This document shows, one piece after another, positions 8,953 to 17,423 of a stretch of 40,857 nucleotides of DNA (positions are counted from its first letter, which is position 1; each line of letters opens with the position of its first letter). The notes beneath the pieces are model-generated. The model saw only the letters and a program-made list of their open reading frames with translations. It had not been told where the DNA came from and did no database searches. A program made the translations under genes and the position numbers. Source of the DNA: Allobosea caraganae (GTDB taxonomy: Bacteria; Pseudomonadota; Alphaproteobacteria; Rhizobiales; Beijerinckiaceae); NCBI RefSeq assembly GCF_003351345.1, contig NZ_QQTO01000024.1, positions 1-40,857 of the forward strand. Reading direction: 5' to 3'.

Positions 8953-10476
8953 CTAATTGCAGATATTCCGCATTGGCTCGGAAGCCGGTGTAACGAGGCG
9001 GCCATCCTCCAGAGCAATCCGGATCTCAAGCGGTCCCGCGTTGCAATCCGTGGTCGCTGGTAGGCTCAGGGCAAACCCGAATCTGATGCTGGAGAGATCG
9101 GGGCGAGCCAGAGATGCTGCGACCGCGGCGCGCATGCGCCGCATTCGATCGATCGCCACAATTCGACCCTGCTGAAGGATTGCAGCATGGGTGACCAAGC
9201 CTGGCTTCTCCAGATCGATTGCGTACCCGCGGATCAACCACGATCCATCTGGGAGACGGTCGGCGGAATCGACCTCGGCGCGCACTGTCGCGTATGCGCC
9301 AACCTTTGCTTCCGAGAGGATGGCTTCAGCACGGGCTAAAGCCGATCGCTTGGTATGCACGTCGCGCTCGGCGTAGACCGCGACGGCGGCGAACACAGCG
9401 ATGAAGCCGAGCGCGACCACGCGCAGGCGAGCCGCGGAAGCCCGGGCAATCATCGATTTCAGCGAGCGATGCATGCCCAGATCAGCCTGTGCGAGCACAA
9501 GCGACAGCAGAATTGCCGCGATCGAGCAGCCAATAAAAACGAGGTGCGCGGATAGACTGGTCGGAAGCAGACTGCCGAGCAGGAGCAACAAGGGTATGTG
9601 AGAGAGATAAAGCACGTAGCTCGCATCGCCGAGCTTCAGGCCGATCCGGCCAAGCGCCCCTCCGGGCTTCGCTAGAGGCGCACGAACCGCCGCAGCGACG
9701 AGGAGGACGGCGGGAATGACCGTCTGCACGCGAACATCTCCCGGAATCACATATGGTGCCGCAATAACCGCAACGAGCGCCGCGACGCCGATGCCGGGCG
9801 GCAGCCTGTGCCGCTCCACGATTGCGCGAAGCAGAAAGCCGAACAGGAAGGGTAGGTTGACGGTCTGCCACGGCAGCTCGCTGAGGACTGGGACGATATT
9901 GTCCTCATATCCATCGCCCCATAGCGGGCGCCCGAGGATCAGCAGAATCCAAAGGGCCGCAAACGCCGAGGCAAACCTCTGCAAGCCGAGGAAGGCCAAG
10001 GCGCCGAGGGCGGTATAATAGGTCATCTCATAGACAAGCGTCCATTCGACGTTGAGAAAATAGTCGCGCCCACCCGCCGGAATGAGCGATAGGCCCAAAA
10101 TATCGACGCCGCGCGGAAAGCCGATCGCGAGCAGCGCCCCCGAGAAAAGCGCGACGACGAGAAACAGCGGCGGATAGATCCGAGCGAGGCGGCTGACCAG
10201 GAAATGCGGCGCATCGTCTCGTCGAATAAGCTCTGCCATGAGGTAGCCGGAGAGCGCGAAGAATATCGCGACACCGTATGCACCCCAATAGCCATTGAAG
10301 ATGGCAATGTAGCTATCGACACCGGACAAGCGCTGAATGGTGCCCGAGACGTGAAAGAGCAACACCGCGAGCGCCGCCAGGGCTCGCAAGTACTGCAACC
10401 GTACGTTCCGATTATCCGCCCCGACATGCGATCGTTGCGTTGATGTCGTCAGGTCCACGTTGGGCAAGCGGAGCAT
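8953..10476 (-). CDS. Membrane acyltransferase, family 3 (OafA/NolL-like)
   Basis: The 507-residue protein opens its membrane domain with NVRLQYLRALAALAVLLFHV, the hallmark of acyltransferase family 3, with the expected catalytic-type His at residue 42. About ten hydrophobic segments follow to roughly residue 375. Such proteins O-acylate surface polysaccharides, exported glycans or lipids at the inner membrane. The last 130 residues (about 380-507) are a soluble tail, probably extracytoplasmic, with no fold I recognise. The gene is alone on its strand next to the adhesin; whether it decorates the same surface is unknown. ATG 10476 has only a weak Shine-Dalgarno, so the exact start is uncertain. 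Confidence 0.9.
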   Translation of the reverse strand: MLRLPNVDLTTSTQRSHVGADNRNVRLQYLRALAALAVLLFHVSGTIQRLSGVDSYIAIFNGYWGAYGVAIFFALSGYLMAELIRRDDAPHFLVSRLARIYPPLFLVVALFSGALLAIGFPRGVDILGLSLIPAGGRDYFLNVEWTLVYEMTYYTALGALAFLGLQRFASAFAALWILLILGRPLWGDGYEDNIVPVLSELPWQTVNLPFLFGFLLRAIVERHRLPPGIGVAALVAVIAAPYVIPGDVRVQTVIPAVLLVAAAVRAPLAKPGGALGRIGLKLGDASYVLYLSHIPLLLLLGSLLPTSLSAHLVFIGCSIAAILLSLVLAQADLGMHRSLKSMIARASAARLRVVALGFIAVFAAVAVYAERDVHTKRSALARAEAILSEAKVGAYATVRAEVDSADRLPDGSWLIRGYAIDLEKPGLVTHAAILQQGRIVAIDRMRRMRAAVAASLARPDLSSIRFGFALSLPATTDCNAGPLEIRIALEDGRLVTPASEPMRNICN

Positions 10477-10515
10477 TCCAAATTCTTCGCCACCACGGAT
10501 GACGGTAACAGCATT

Positions 10516-10667
10516 TCCGGGACAAGGAAGGTCTTGATTTCAAGACCAAGAAGGCTGCCACCGACGACACTCAACGCGCTTTGGTCGATATGGCCCGCGA
10601 GCGACTGCCCAACGGTGAACCTATTGCGCTTCAGGTCCAGCTAAACCGTCGCTACGCCCGTGTATAA
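10516..10667 (+). pseudogene. Possible gene relic: C-terminal fragment without start
   Basis: A plus-strand frame following a stop at 10506 encodes about 50 hydrophilic residues ending in LQVQLNRRYARV before TAA at 10665. There is no start codon or ribosome site near its beginning. The residue mix looks protein-like, so it may be the 3' remnant of a lost gene. I recognise no family. The rest of 10477-10904 shows no other gene. Confidence 0.25.
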
Positions 10668-10904
10668 ATTCGGCGTAACCGCCGTCGGTCGGCCGATTCC
10701 CGACCGTCCGCATCTTCCAGACCTTGCCGGCGGGCATGTTGCGACTCCCGCTTGGGCCATTCCTCGTCGTGACGAGTCTTGGGACTCTCTGGTGGGTCGT
10801 CCCGCTGGTTGCGGGCCACCTTCTTCCCCATCGTGACTGGAGTGCCGGGGAACCTCAGCGCCGCAGCTTGGTTGGTTCAGCAAGCCCCAAATCCCAGGAG
10901 ATCT

Positions 10905-11306
10905 ATGATGATGAAGACACTCGTTTTCGCAGCGGCGCTAGCCGTGCTGCCTATCACTGCCTTCGCCCAGAGCAGCGGGCCGGTGGTCCGCGATCCCACT
11001 GGCGGCGCGACACGCGATCCCGCACTTGGTGTTGGGACGGTTCAGGTTCCGCTGACGCGTGATCCTGCGGGCGGGACGATGGTGGACGATACGCCGCGCT
11101 TCCGAACCTACGTGATGGAACAGGGCCTGCCGTCCTACAGCTACGACCCGCCGATCGCGGTCGGAACGATCCTGCCAGACGAGGGGGTCGCCTACCGCGA
11201 GGTCCCGGTCGAATACGGAGCGCAAGGTTATCGCTACACAGTGGTGAATGGTCGCGCCGTTGTGGTTGAGCCGCGCACCCGCCGCGTCATTCAGATCATC
11301 AACTGA
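10905..11306 (+). CDS. DUF1236 domain protein, exported
   Basis: A 133-residue protein with a signal peptide (MMMKTLVFAAALAVLPITAF). The C-terminal half is DUF1236, a short domain common in Hyphomicrobiales exported proteins, recognisable by VGTILPDEGVAYREVPVEYG and by YRYTVVNGRAVVVEPRTRRV. Its function is unknown. The start is chosen because CAGGAG at 10895-10900 lies just upstream of three consecutive ATG codons (10905, 10908, 10911); any of these could be used. The frame is open further upstream, but that part lacks a signal sequence or ribosome site. The gene is monocistronic and is followed by a hairpin repeat. Confidence 0.85.
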   Translation: MMMKTLVFAAALAVLPITAFAQSSGPVVRDPTGGATRDPALGVGTVQVPLTRDPAGGTMVDDTPRFRTYVMEQGLPSYSYDPPIAVGTILPDEGVAYREVPVEYGAQGYRYTVVNGRAVVVEPRTRRVIQIIN

Positions 11307-11320
11307 CGTCATTGGTTCGG

Positions 11321-11425
11321 CTAGACCGCCGTGCGTCCTATCGGACGCAGAGTGGCGATCTAGGCCTTTGTTATTGCATCGGATCTTTCCGAAAACCGGA
11401 TTCCACTTTTCGGTCCGATGCTCTA
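11321..11425. repeat. Dispersed double-hairpin repeat, complete copy
   Basis: The element is about 105 bp and closely matches 24166-24241. Its first half pairs CTAGACCGCC with GGCGATCTAG, enclosing a perfect GCGTCC-TATC-GGACGC stem. Its second half pairs GCATCGGA with TCCGATGC, enclosing CCGAAAA/TTTTCGG. It lies between the convergent DUF1236 and GlcG-like genes, so it may act as a bidirectional terminator or a REP-like palindromic element. Confidence 0.75.
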
Positions 11426-11454
11426 GGTCCGCTCCCGCAAGGGGGCGGGCCTCG

Positions 11455-11865
11455 TCATGGGGTGGCGCCGGCTGCGGCGCGCGCGATCGCGTCGTCGGTA
11501 TCGGGGCTCGCTCCGCTAACGCCAATCGCGCCCGCTACCTGTCCGCCGACGCACAATGGCACGCCACCCGGTATCGGCAGGCAGCCCGGCAAGGTCAGCA
11601 GCGCCGTCATACCGGCAGCGAGGCTCTGCGCCAGATCGCGCGTCGGCTTGCGGAAGCCGGCGGCGGAGCGTGCCTTGGCGAGCGCGACCTCGACCGTGCC
11701 GGTATGCACCTCGTCCATCCTGACGAAACCGAGGAGATGACCGCCATCATCCACCACCGCGATGGAAACCCGCGCTGCAGCCGCCAACGCCGCAGCCTCG
11801 CCGGCCGCGAGCGCTGCGCGGACATGAGGCTGCGTCAGGGCGAATTTCGTCGGTTGCGCGGTCAT
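11455..11865 (-). CDS. GlcG/HbpS-family protein
   Basis: A 136-residue single-domain protein of the GlcG/HbpS (Haem_degrading, PF03928) family. It shows the AVVDDGGHLLGFVRMD strand pair and a GGVPL...GAIGVSGASPDTDDAIARA C-terminal pattern typical of that fold. Members occur in glycolate and other hydroxyacid operons and in heme-related systems; their biochemical role is mostly unresolved. It is the last gene of a ten-gene operon, and its ATG overlaps the stop of the upstream FMN-enzyme gene by 4 bp (ATGA), indicating translational coupling. The pairing with a hydroxyacid dehydrogenase resembles the glc operon logic. Confidence 0.88.
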   Translation of the reverse strand: MTAQPTKFALTQPHVRAALAAGEAAALAAAARVSIAVVDDGGHLLGFVRMDEVHTGTVEVALAKARSAAGFRKPTRDLAQSLAAGMTALLTLPGCLPIPGGVPLCVGGQVAGAIGVSGASPDTDDAIARAAAGATP

Positions 11866-13037
11866 GCGGGCCTCTCGTGCAGGGATTGGGCGGTGGGCTG
11901 AAGCCAGCGCTCGTCGAGATCTGCGATCTTGGGGCAGCCGATCATGGCGAGGCCGCGATCGACCTCGTCGCGCAGGATCTCGACCGCCCTTGCCGCTCCC
12001 GCCTCGCCGCCAGCGACCACTCCGTAGAGCGTGGCGCGGCCGGTGAAGACGAAATCGGCGCCGAGCGCCCGCGCGATCAGGATGTCCGAACCGCGCCTGA
12101 CGCCGCCGTCGAACATGACCGGGATCTGCGCCCCGACGGCCGCCTTGACCGCGGCCAGCGAGAACAGCGGAATCGGCAGCATGTCATAGGCCTTGCCGCC
12201 ATGATTGGAGACGATGAGGCCATCGACGCCGGCCGCGAGCGCCATCCGGGCATCCTCGGGATGCTGGATGCCCTTCAGCACCAGCTTTCCGCGCCATTGC
12301 TCGCGAAAGCGCTTGAGATCGTCCCAGGTCTGGATCGACGGGCTGTGGCTCCTGAAGAATTGGCCGATTTCGGCCGGCCCGGAACCGGGGGGCGCATAGG
12401 CTGCCCAGCTGCCCATGCCCGGCAGGCCGCCATCGCGCAGGTACCCGATGATCCAGCCCGGGTGCGTCAGCGCCTCGAGCAGGATGGACGGCTTGAGCCT
12501 GAGCGGCAGCGAAAAGCCGTTGCGGATGTCGCGCTCGCGTTTGGCCGGCACCGGATTGTCGACCGTCAGCACCAGGACCTCGACGCCGGCCGCCGCGACG
12601 CGGCGCATCAGGTCGGCCGAGATTGCCGGGTCCTTGGCGGCGTAGAGATGATACCAGAGGCGGCCCGTCGCCTGGGCTGCGATCGCTTCCGGCGACGCTA
12701 TACTCGCGCCTGACAGCACGAAGGGGATATCGGCGGCGACCGCTGCTCGCGCCAGCATGGCGTCGGCGCCGGGACGGAAGAGCCCGGCGAAGCCCGTCGG
12801 CCCGATTCCGAAAGACTGCGCATAGCGGCGCCCGAACAGGGAGAGGCCGGCATCGCGCCGGGCGACATCGACGAGATGGCGCGGCATCAGCCGATAGCGG
12901 CCGAAGCTCGCCTCGTTCGCCGCCAGCGCGGTCTCGCCCTCGGTCCCCGATTCGATGCAGTCGAACAGGATGCGAGGCAGGCGCCGGCGCGCGAGCTGGT
13001 GAAGCTCGGCGATATTGAGCGCCTTGGCCGCCGTCAT
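11862..13037 (-). CDS. FMN-dependent alpha-hydroxy acid dehydrogenase, divergent
   Basis: A 391-residue TIM-barrel enzyme of the lactate/glycolate/mandelate dehydrogenase family, expected to oxidise a 2-hydroxyacid to a 2-oxoacid with FMN. Family landmarks are RLPRILFDCIESGTEGE (residue 20 on), LTVDNPVPAKRERDIRNGF, VSNHGG with the catalytic His, and the phosphate-binding MFDGGVRRGSD segment. Two usual active-site residues differ: the Tyr of the FDYI segment is Cys27, and the Arg of SNHGGRQ is Lys. The canonical WFQLY is WYHLY. Substrate use may therefore differ. Start ATG 13037 overlaps the upstream stop (ATGA). The frame is open further upstream, but that stretch belongs to the neighbouring gene in another frame. 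Confidence 0.9.
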   Translation of the reverse strand: MTAAKALNIAELHQLARRRLPRILFDCIESGTEGETALAANEASFGRYRLMPRHLVDVARRDAGLSLFGRRYAQSFGIGPTGFAGLFRPGADAMLARAAVAADIPFVLSGASIASPEAIAAQATGRLWYHLYAAKDPAISADLMRRVAAAGVEVLVLTVDNPVPAKRERDIRNGFSLPLRLKPSILLEALTHPGWIIGYLRDGGLPGMGSWAAYAPPGSGPAEIGQFFRSHSPSIQTWDDLKRFREQWRGKLVLKGIQHPEDARMALAAGVDGLIVSNHGGKAYDMLPIPLFSLAAVKAAVGAQIPVMFDGGVRRGSDILIARALGADFVFTGRATLYGVVAGGEAGAARAVEILRDEVDRGLAMIGCPKIADLDERWLQPTAQSLHERPA

Positions 13038-13873
13038 CGGGCCGCCTGTTTCCTGGCGGCCACGAGCAGGCTCTCGACGAAATCGTGGACGCGCTGGCCC
13101 GGCCGGGCGCCCAGCGCCTCGGCCGTGGCGTTGACATGCGAGAAGACGCCGTCCTGGTAGATGCCGCGCGCGTCGCCGATCGGCGCGCTCATCGCCGCGA
13201 TCGCCCCGGCCGGGATGCCGCGCTTGTCGAGCTCGGGCAGGCGGCGCACGCCGGCATTGTCGAGCCCAACGCCGCCATCGCTGAAGAAGACGGCGTGGAG
13301 CTGCGGCCTGATCACGTCGTCGGGCTGGAAGCGGAACAGCGCCGCATGCGAGCCGGTGATGGCGATCGAACCGGCATCGGCCTCCTCCAGCATCGGCGCG
13401 GCATCGAGGCAAATGACCTTCGGCTCGCCCGGCACGTCCCGGATCGTATAGCGCTTGCCGCCCGTGATCGGCGGCAGCTCGCCCTTGGCCGGGGTGCCGG
13501 CCTTCATCAGCTCGGCGCAGTCGCGCACGCTCTGGCCCACAAGGCAGCCGAGCGCCGCAGCGGCCCGGTTGACGTGGCTGATGCGGCCATGGGCAAGCAT
13601 ATGGTCGCCATCGGCGATATGGCAGGTCATGCAATCGGCGGTCGCGGCGGCAAGCCCGACGCGGTCGAGATAGTCGAGCCCGCGCACGCCGGCCCGCTCC
13701 TTGCCGATGCCGGCATCGTTGAGGACGACGCCGCGAATGCCCCATTTGCCGGCGTGGAAGGCGTTGTACTCGCCGCCATAGGAGCCGGAGACCACGACAT
13801 GGCCGCGCTGGCCGTCATGGCATTGCGAGCTGGCCGAGACCGTGAAGATCGAGATTTCACCTGGCGAGGGCAT
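13034..13873 (-). CDS. Conserved-looking protein of unknown function in sugar-acid operon
   Basis: I do not recognise this 279-residue protein. It is soluble, with no signal peptide or membrane segment. Gly/Ala-rich strands include VVSGSYGGEYNAFHAGKWG and VVLNDAGIGKERAGVRGLDY. A Cys/His-rich stretch, DCMTCHIADGDHM, could bind metal. A second half contains ITGSHAALFR and VFFSDGGVGLDNAGVRRL, which looks like an internal repeat of the first (GSYGG/GSHAA, then LNDAGIGKERAGVRGLD/FSDGGVGLDNAGVRRLP). The start is set at ATG 13873 because GGAGG at 13880-13884 gives a 6-nt spacer; ATG 13879 would directly abut it. The gene overlaps kdgD by 17 bp and the FMN dehydrogenase by 4 bp, so it belongs to the pathway. 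Confidence 0.8.
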   Translation of the reverse strand: MPSPGEISIFTVSASSQCHDGQRGHVVVSGSYGGEYNAFHAGKWGIRGVVLNDAGIGKERAGVRGLDYLDRVGLAAATADCMTCHIADGDHMLAHGRISHVNRAAAALGCLVGQSVRDCAELMKAGTPAKGELPPITGGKRYTIRDVPGEPKVICLDAAPMLEEADAGSIAITGSHAALFRFQPDDVIRPQLHAVFFSDGGVGLDNAGVRRLPELDKRGIPAGAIAAMSAPIGDARGIYQDGVFSHVNATAEALGARPGQRVHDFVESLLVAARKQAAR

Positions 13874-14807
13874 GGGCATCCTCCGAGAAGCGAATGAGCG
13901 CATCGATCAGCGGAGCGAGTTCCTCGTATTCGGCGCGTGTGAGATCGGAAAGCGGCGGCCGCACCTTGCCGGCCGAACGGCCGACAATGTCGACGCCGGC
14001 CTTTACAATGCTCACGGCATAGCCCGGCTGGCGCGCGCGGATGCGGCCATAGGGAATGAAGAAGGCCTGCATCATCCGGTCGATCAGCGCCAGATCGCCG
14101 GTCTGCACCGCATTGAAGAAGGCCATGGCGGCGCGCGGTGCGAAATTGTAGACGGCGGAGGAATAGGTCGGCACGCCCATGGCGCGGTATGAGGGCGCAT
14201 AGACCTCGGCCGTCGGCATGCCGTTGAGGAAGGCAAGCCGCCCGCTGAGCCGCGTGCGCATCGCCCAAAGGTCCTCGACCTCGCCGACACCGTCCTTGAG
14301 CGCGATCAGGTTGGGGCAATCATCGACGAGGCGGAACAGGGTTTCCGGGCGAACCCGGCCATTGGCGCGGCTGTAGAGGATGATGCCGAGATCGGTGCTG
14401 CGACAGATCGCGGTGACGTGCGCGCGCAGGCCTTCCTGCGAGACCTCGGTCAGATAGGGCGGCAGCAGCAGGAGCCCGTCGACGCCGGCGCGCTGGGCGA
14501 TGGCGGCATGCTCGATGGCGTCGCGCGTGCCGCCACCGGCAGCGCCAAACAACGGGATGTCGCCATCGCGGGCCGAAACGGCAGTCGCGAGGACGGCCGC
14601 ATATTCATCCCTGGTCAGCGAGAAGAACTCGCCCGCCCCACTGGCGACGAACAGCGCCGCGCAGCCTTGCCCGCCCAGGAAGCGTACCCGGTCGCCGAAG
14701 GGCTGGGGCGCGAAGCTGCCGTCAGTGGCGAAATCCGTCAGCGGGAATCCGAGCAGGCCGCAGGCGAGCCGCGCCTTCAAAGCTTCGGGCGAGAGTGGAG
14801 CTGTCAT
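13857..14807 (-). CDS. kdgD: 5-dehydro-4-deoxyglucarate dehydratase-like (DapA superfamily)
   Basis: A 316-residue class I aldolase-fold enzyme. Family members dehydrate and decarboxylate 5-dehydro-4-deoxy-D-glucarate to alpha-ketoglutarate semialdehyde in glucarate/galactarate degradation. The KDGDH signature GAAGGGTRDAIEHA and GLLLLPPYL is present. The Schiff-base Lys is K171 (LIALKDGVGE) and the conserved Tyr is Y145 (ILYSRANG). Length matches the family (about 300). ATG 14807 follows a 79-bp gap containing a strong hairpin, the only sizeable gap in the operon. Within the DapA superfamily, another 2-keto acid dehydratase/aldolase specificity is possible. Confidence 0.85.
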   Translation of the reverse strand: MTAPLSPEALKARLACGLLGFPLTDFATDGSFAPQPFGDRVRFLGGQGCAALFVASGAGEFFSLTRDEYAAVLATAVSARDGDIPLFGAAGGGTRDAIEHAAIAQRAGVDGLLLLPPYLTEVSQEGLRAHVTAICRSTDLGIILYSRANGRVRPETLFRLVDDCPNLIALKDGVGEVEDLWAMRTRLSGRLAFLNGMPTAEVYAPSYRAMGVPTYSSAVYNFAPRAAMAFFNAVQTGDLALIDRMMQAFFIPYGRIRARQPGYAVSIVKAGVDIVGRSAGKVRPPLSDLTRAEYEELAPLIDALIRFSEDAHALAR

Positions 14808-14827
14808 GATGCTGTCCGGTTGAAGAG

Positions 14828-14850
14828 GCCTCCCGGCTTGGCCGGGAGGC
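14828..14850 (-). terminator. Intercistronic hairpin between tctC and kdgD
   Basis: A perfect 10-bp stem, GCCTCCCGGC with GCCGGGAGGC, surrounds a 3-nt loop. The minus-strand transcript continues with CTCTTCAA rather than a U tract. It therefore looks like a partial terminator or an mRNA-stabilising hairpin at the 3' end of the binding-protein message rather than a full stop. Confidence 0.6.
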
Positions 14851-14886
14851 TCGAGGTTTGTGGCCGAAGCGCAGAAGCTCAGGGCT

Positions 14887-15924
14887 TCACTTCAGGCGGC
14901 CGGTCTTGACGTAGAACTCACGCTCGCGCTCGGCTTCCTTGTTGAGCGCTTCGGTGATGTTCGGAGCCTTCTCCAGCGTCGGGTCGAAATAGACGCCGAG
15001 CTTGGCGTATTCGCCGCGCAGGCCCTGGTCCTGCATCGCCGCCTTCACCATCGCGCCGAGATAGGCCTTGCGGTCGGCGGGCGTAGCCTTCGGCACGACG
15101 ACGAAGCGCACCAGCGTCCAGAGGTAGTCCTTGCCGTTGAGCGCTTCGTTGAGCGTCGGGACGTCCTTGAGATGCGCCAGGCGCTCGCCGGCTGCGACGC
15201 CGACGCCACGCACCTTGGCGGCATCGAGATGCGGCTTGGCCTCGGCATAAAAGCCGAGCGCGACGTCGACATTGTTGCCGATCAGGCCGACCACGCCGGC
15301 GCCGCCGCTCTGGAACGGCACGCGCAGGAATTTTGCGCCGGTCTGGGCCTCGACCTGCTCGATATTGTAGTCCCACATGCTGCCGGGAACGGTGGCGACG
15401 CGGATCGTTCCGGGCTTCTCCTTGGCGGCCTGGATGACCTGCTGGGCGGTCTTGTCCTTGAATGGCCCGTCGGTGGTGACGAACCAGACCATCGGGTCGC
15501 TGTTGAGGTAGCCCACCGGCTCGAGATCGGTATGCGACCAGCGCCCTTGAGAGCGCAGCATCGAGTCGCCCCAGACCAGGTTGACCAGCATGCCGATGGC
15601 GGTGCCGTCGGTCGGAGCCTGGGTCGCGAGCCAGGCATGGCCGACCATGCCGGCGCCGCCGGTGCGGTTGTTGACGAGGATGCGGCTGCCGGAGAGCTGC
15701 TCCATCGTCTTGGCGAGCAGGCGCGCGGTCAGGTCGGCGCCGCCGCCGGCCGGATAGACCACCGTCATCTCGATCGGCTGGGTCGGGAAGCCTGCCGGCT
15801 TCGCCTTGACGAGCTCGGCATTGGTGCCCTGCGCGAGCGCCGGCCCGGCGAAGGCGGCAAGGCCCAGGGCAGCGGCGAAGGCCATGCCCCTACTGAAAAA
15901 TTTGCCCTTACTGACGAATTTCAT
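14887..15924 (-). CDS. tctC: Tripartite tricarboxylate transporter substrate-binding protein (Bug/TctC family)
   Basis: A 345-residue periplasmic binding protein with a signal peptide ending about residue 32 (AGPALAQ). Family landmarks are MTVVYPAGGGADLTARLLA near residue 53, NRTGGAGMVGHAWLA, and the central GTIRVATVPGSMWDYN region. Bug proteins bind carboxylates and deliver them to TctAB. GGGAGG with an 8-nt spacer supports ATG 15924. The gene overlaps tctA by 17 bp. Its context with sugar-acid dehydratases suggests an aldonate/aldarate or related hydroxyacid as ligand; this is inference. Confidence 0.95.
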   Translation of the reverse strand: MKFVSKGKFFSRGMAFAAALGLAAFAGPALAQGTNAELVKAKPAGFPTQPIEMTVVYPAGGGADLTARLLAKTMEQLSGSRILVNNRTGGAGMVGHAWLATQAPTDGTAIGMLVNLVWGDSMLRSQGRWSHTDLEPVGYLNSDPMVWFVTTDGPFKDKTAQQVIQAAKEKPGTIRVATVPGSMWDYNIEQVEAQTGAKFLRVPFQSGGAGVVGLIGNNVDVALGFYAEAKPHLDAAKVRGVGVAAGERLAHLKDVPTLNEALNGKDYLWTLVRFVVVPKATPADRKAYLGAMVKAAMQDQGLRGEYAKLGVYFDPTLEKAPNITEALNKEAEREREFYVKTGRLK

Positions 15925-17419
15925 TGATCAATCCTCCCGTTTCTTGAGGTTTCAGGCCTCTTCTGATCATCAGCGCCACCAGAACGAAGGCGATGGCGAT
16001 GAGTCCGGCGGCGATGGGCCTCTGGACCATGATCATGATCCCGTCAGGCGACATCACCAGCGACTGGCGCAGCGACTGCTCGAGCAAGGGCGCGAGCACG
16101 AAGGCGATGAGGAAGGGGGCAAGGTCGTATTCGAGCTTGCGCAGCACGTAGCCCGCGACGCCGAAGCTCAGCATCACCCACAGGTCGAAGACGTTCTTGT
16201 TGGCCGAATAGGTGCCGACCACCGAGAGCATCAGCACGATCGGGAAGAGCACGCGGTAGGGCACGCGCAGCAGCTGCACCCAGAGCCCGACCAGCGGCAG
16301 GTTGAGGATGAGCAGGAAGACGTTGCCGATATACATGCTGGCGACGATCCCCCAGAACAGATCCGGTCGCTGCTGCATGAAGAGCGGGCCGGGCTGGATG
16401 CCCTGAATGACCAGCGCGCCGAGCAGCAGCGCCGTCACCGGCGTGCCGGGGATGCCGAGCGAGAGCACCGGGATCATGCCGCCGCCGACGGCGGCGTTGT
16501 TGGCGGCCTCCGGTCCGGCGACGCCCTCGATGGCGCCCTTGCCGAAGCGGCTCGGATCCTTCGCCAAGCGCTGCTCGACGGCATAGGAGATGAAGGAGGC
16601 CGTGATCGGCCCACCGCCCGGCACGAGGCCGAGCAGGAAGCCGAGCCCGCTGCCGCGCAGCATCGGCGCGAGCGAGGCCTTCCAGTCCTCGCGGGTCGGG
16701 AACAGCCCCTTGATCTTCTCCGCGATCAGAGCGTTCTTGGTGATCTTCTCGACATTGGCCAGGATCTCGGACACGCCGAACAGGCCGATGACGATGGCGA
16801 GCAGGTCGAGCCCGCCCGTGAGGTTGATCGAGCCGAAGGTGAAGCGCTCCTGGCCGTTGACGACGTCGATGCCGATCATCGCCAGCAGCACGCCGAGCGC
16901 GATCATCGTCAGCCCCTTCAGCGTCGAGCCGGTGATCATGTAGAGCGTGCAGACGAGGCCGAGCACCATCAACGCGACATTCTCCGGCGGCCCGAAGCGC
17001 AGGGCGATGACGCCCAGCACGGGCGCGAAGAAGGTCAGCGCGATGACGCTGAGCGTGCCGGCGACGAAGGAGCCGATCGCGGCGATACCGAGGGCCGCGC
17101 CGGCGCGGCCCTGGCGCGCCATCTGGTAGCCGTCGCGGCAGGTCACGACCGAGGCCGCCTCGCCGGGGATGTTCAGCAGGATCGAGGTCGTCGAGCCGCC
17201 ATACATCGCGCCGTAGAAGATCGCGGCGAGCATCACGACGCCGGCGACAGGCGGCAGCGAGAAGGTCACCGGCAGCAACAGCGCCAGCGCCGCCAGCGGC
17301 CCGATGCCGGGCAGCACGCCGATCATCGTGCCGACGAAGCTGCCGAGCAGGCAGAGCAGGATATTGCTTGGCGTCAGGATGACGCCGAAGCCGGTCATCA
17401 GACCCGAGATCGCTTCCAT
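15908..17419 (-). CDS. tctA: Tripartite tricarboxylate transporter large permease TctA
   Basis: A 503-residue inner-membrane protein with about 12 hydrophobic segments. The TctA signature is the glycine-rich stretch [20 protein letters not shown] near residue 35 and [19 protein letters not shown] near residue 69. A second half carries [19 protein letters not shown] and [19 protein letters not shown], reflecting the internal duplication of this family. It moves the carboxylate delivered by the binding protein, driven by an ion gradient. It lies 4 bp after tctB. Confidence 0.96.
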   Translation of the reverse strand: MEAISGLMTGFGVILTPSNILLCLLGSFVGTMIGVLPGIGPLAALALLLPVTFSLPPVAGVVMLAAIFYGAMYGGSTTSILLNIPGEAASVVTCRDGYQMARQGRAGAALGIAAIGSFVAGTLSVIALTFFAPVLGVIALRFGPPENVALMVLGLVCTLYMITGSTLKGLTMIALGVLLAMIGIDVVNGQERFTFGSINLTGGLDLLAIVIGLFGVSEILANVEKITKNALIAEKIKGLFPTREDWKASLAPMLRGSGLGFLLGLVPGGGPITASFISYAVEQRLAKDPSRFGKGAIEGVAGPEAANNAAVGGGMIPVLSLGIPGTPVTALLLGALVIQGIQPGPLFMQQRPDLFWGIVASMYIGNVFLLILNLPLVGLWVQLLRVPYRVLFPIVLMLSVVGTYSANKNVFDLWVMLSFGVAGYVLRKLEYDLAPFLIAFVLAPLLEQSLRQSLVMSPDGIMIMVQRPIAAGLIAIAFVLVALMIRRGLKPQETGGLINEIRQ

Positions 17420-17423
17420 GACG

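Noticed and set aside
8706..8993. Possible 95-residue protein in the adhesin upstream region
   Set aside because: There is no ribosome site, no domain, and it overlaps the acyltransferase 3' end.
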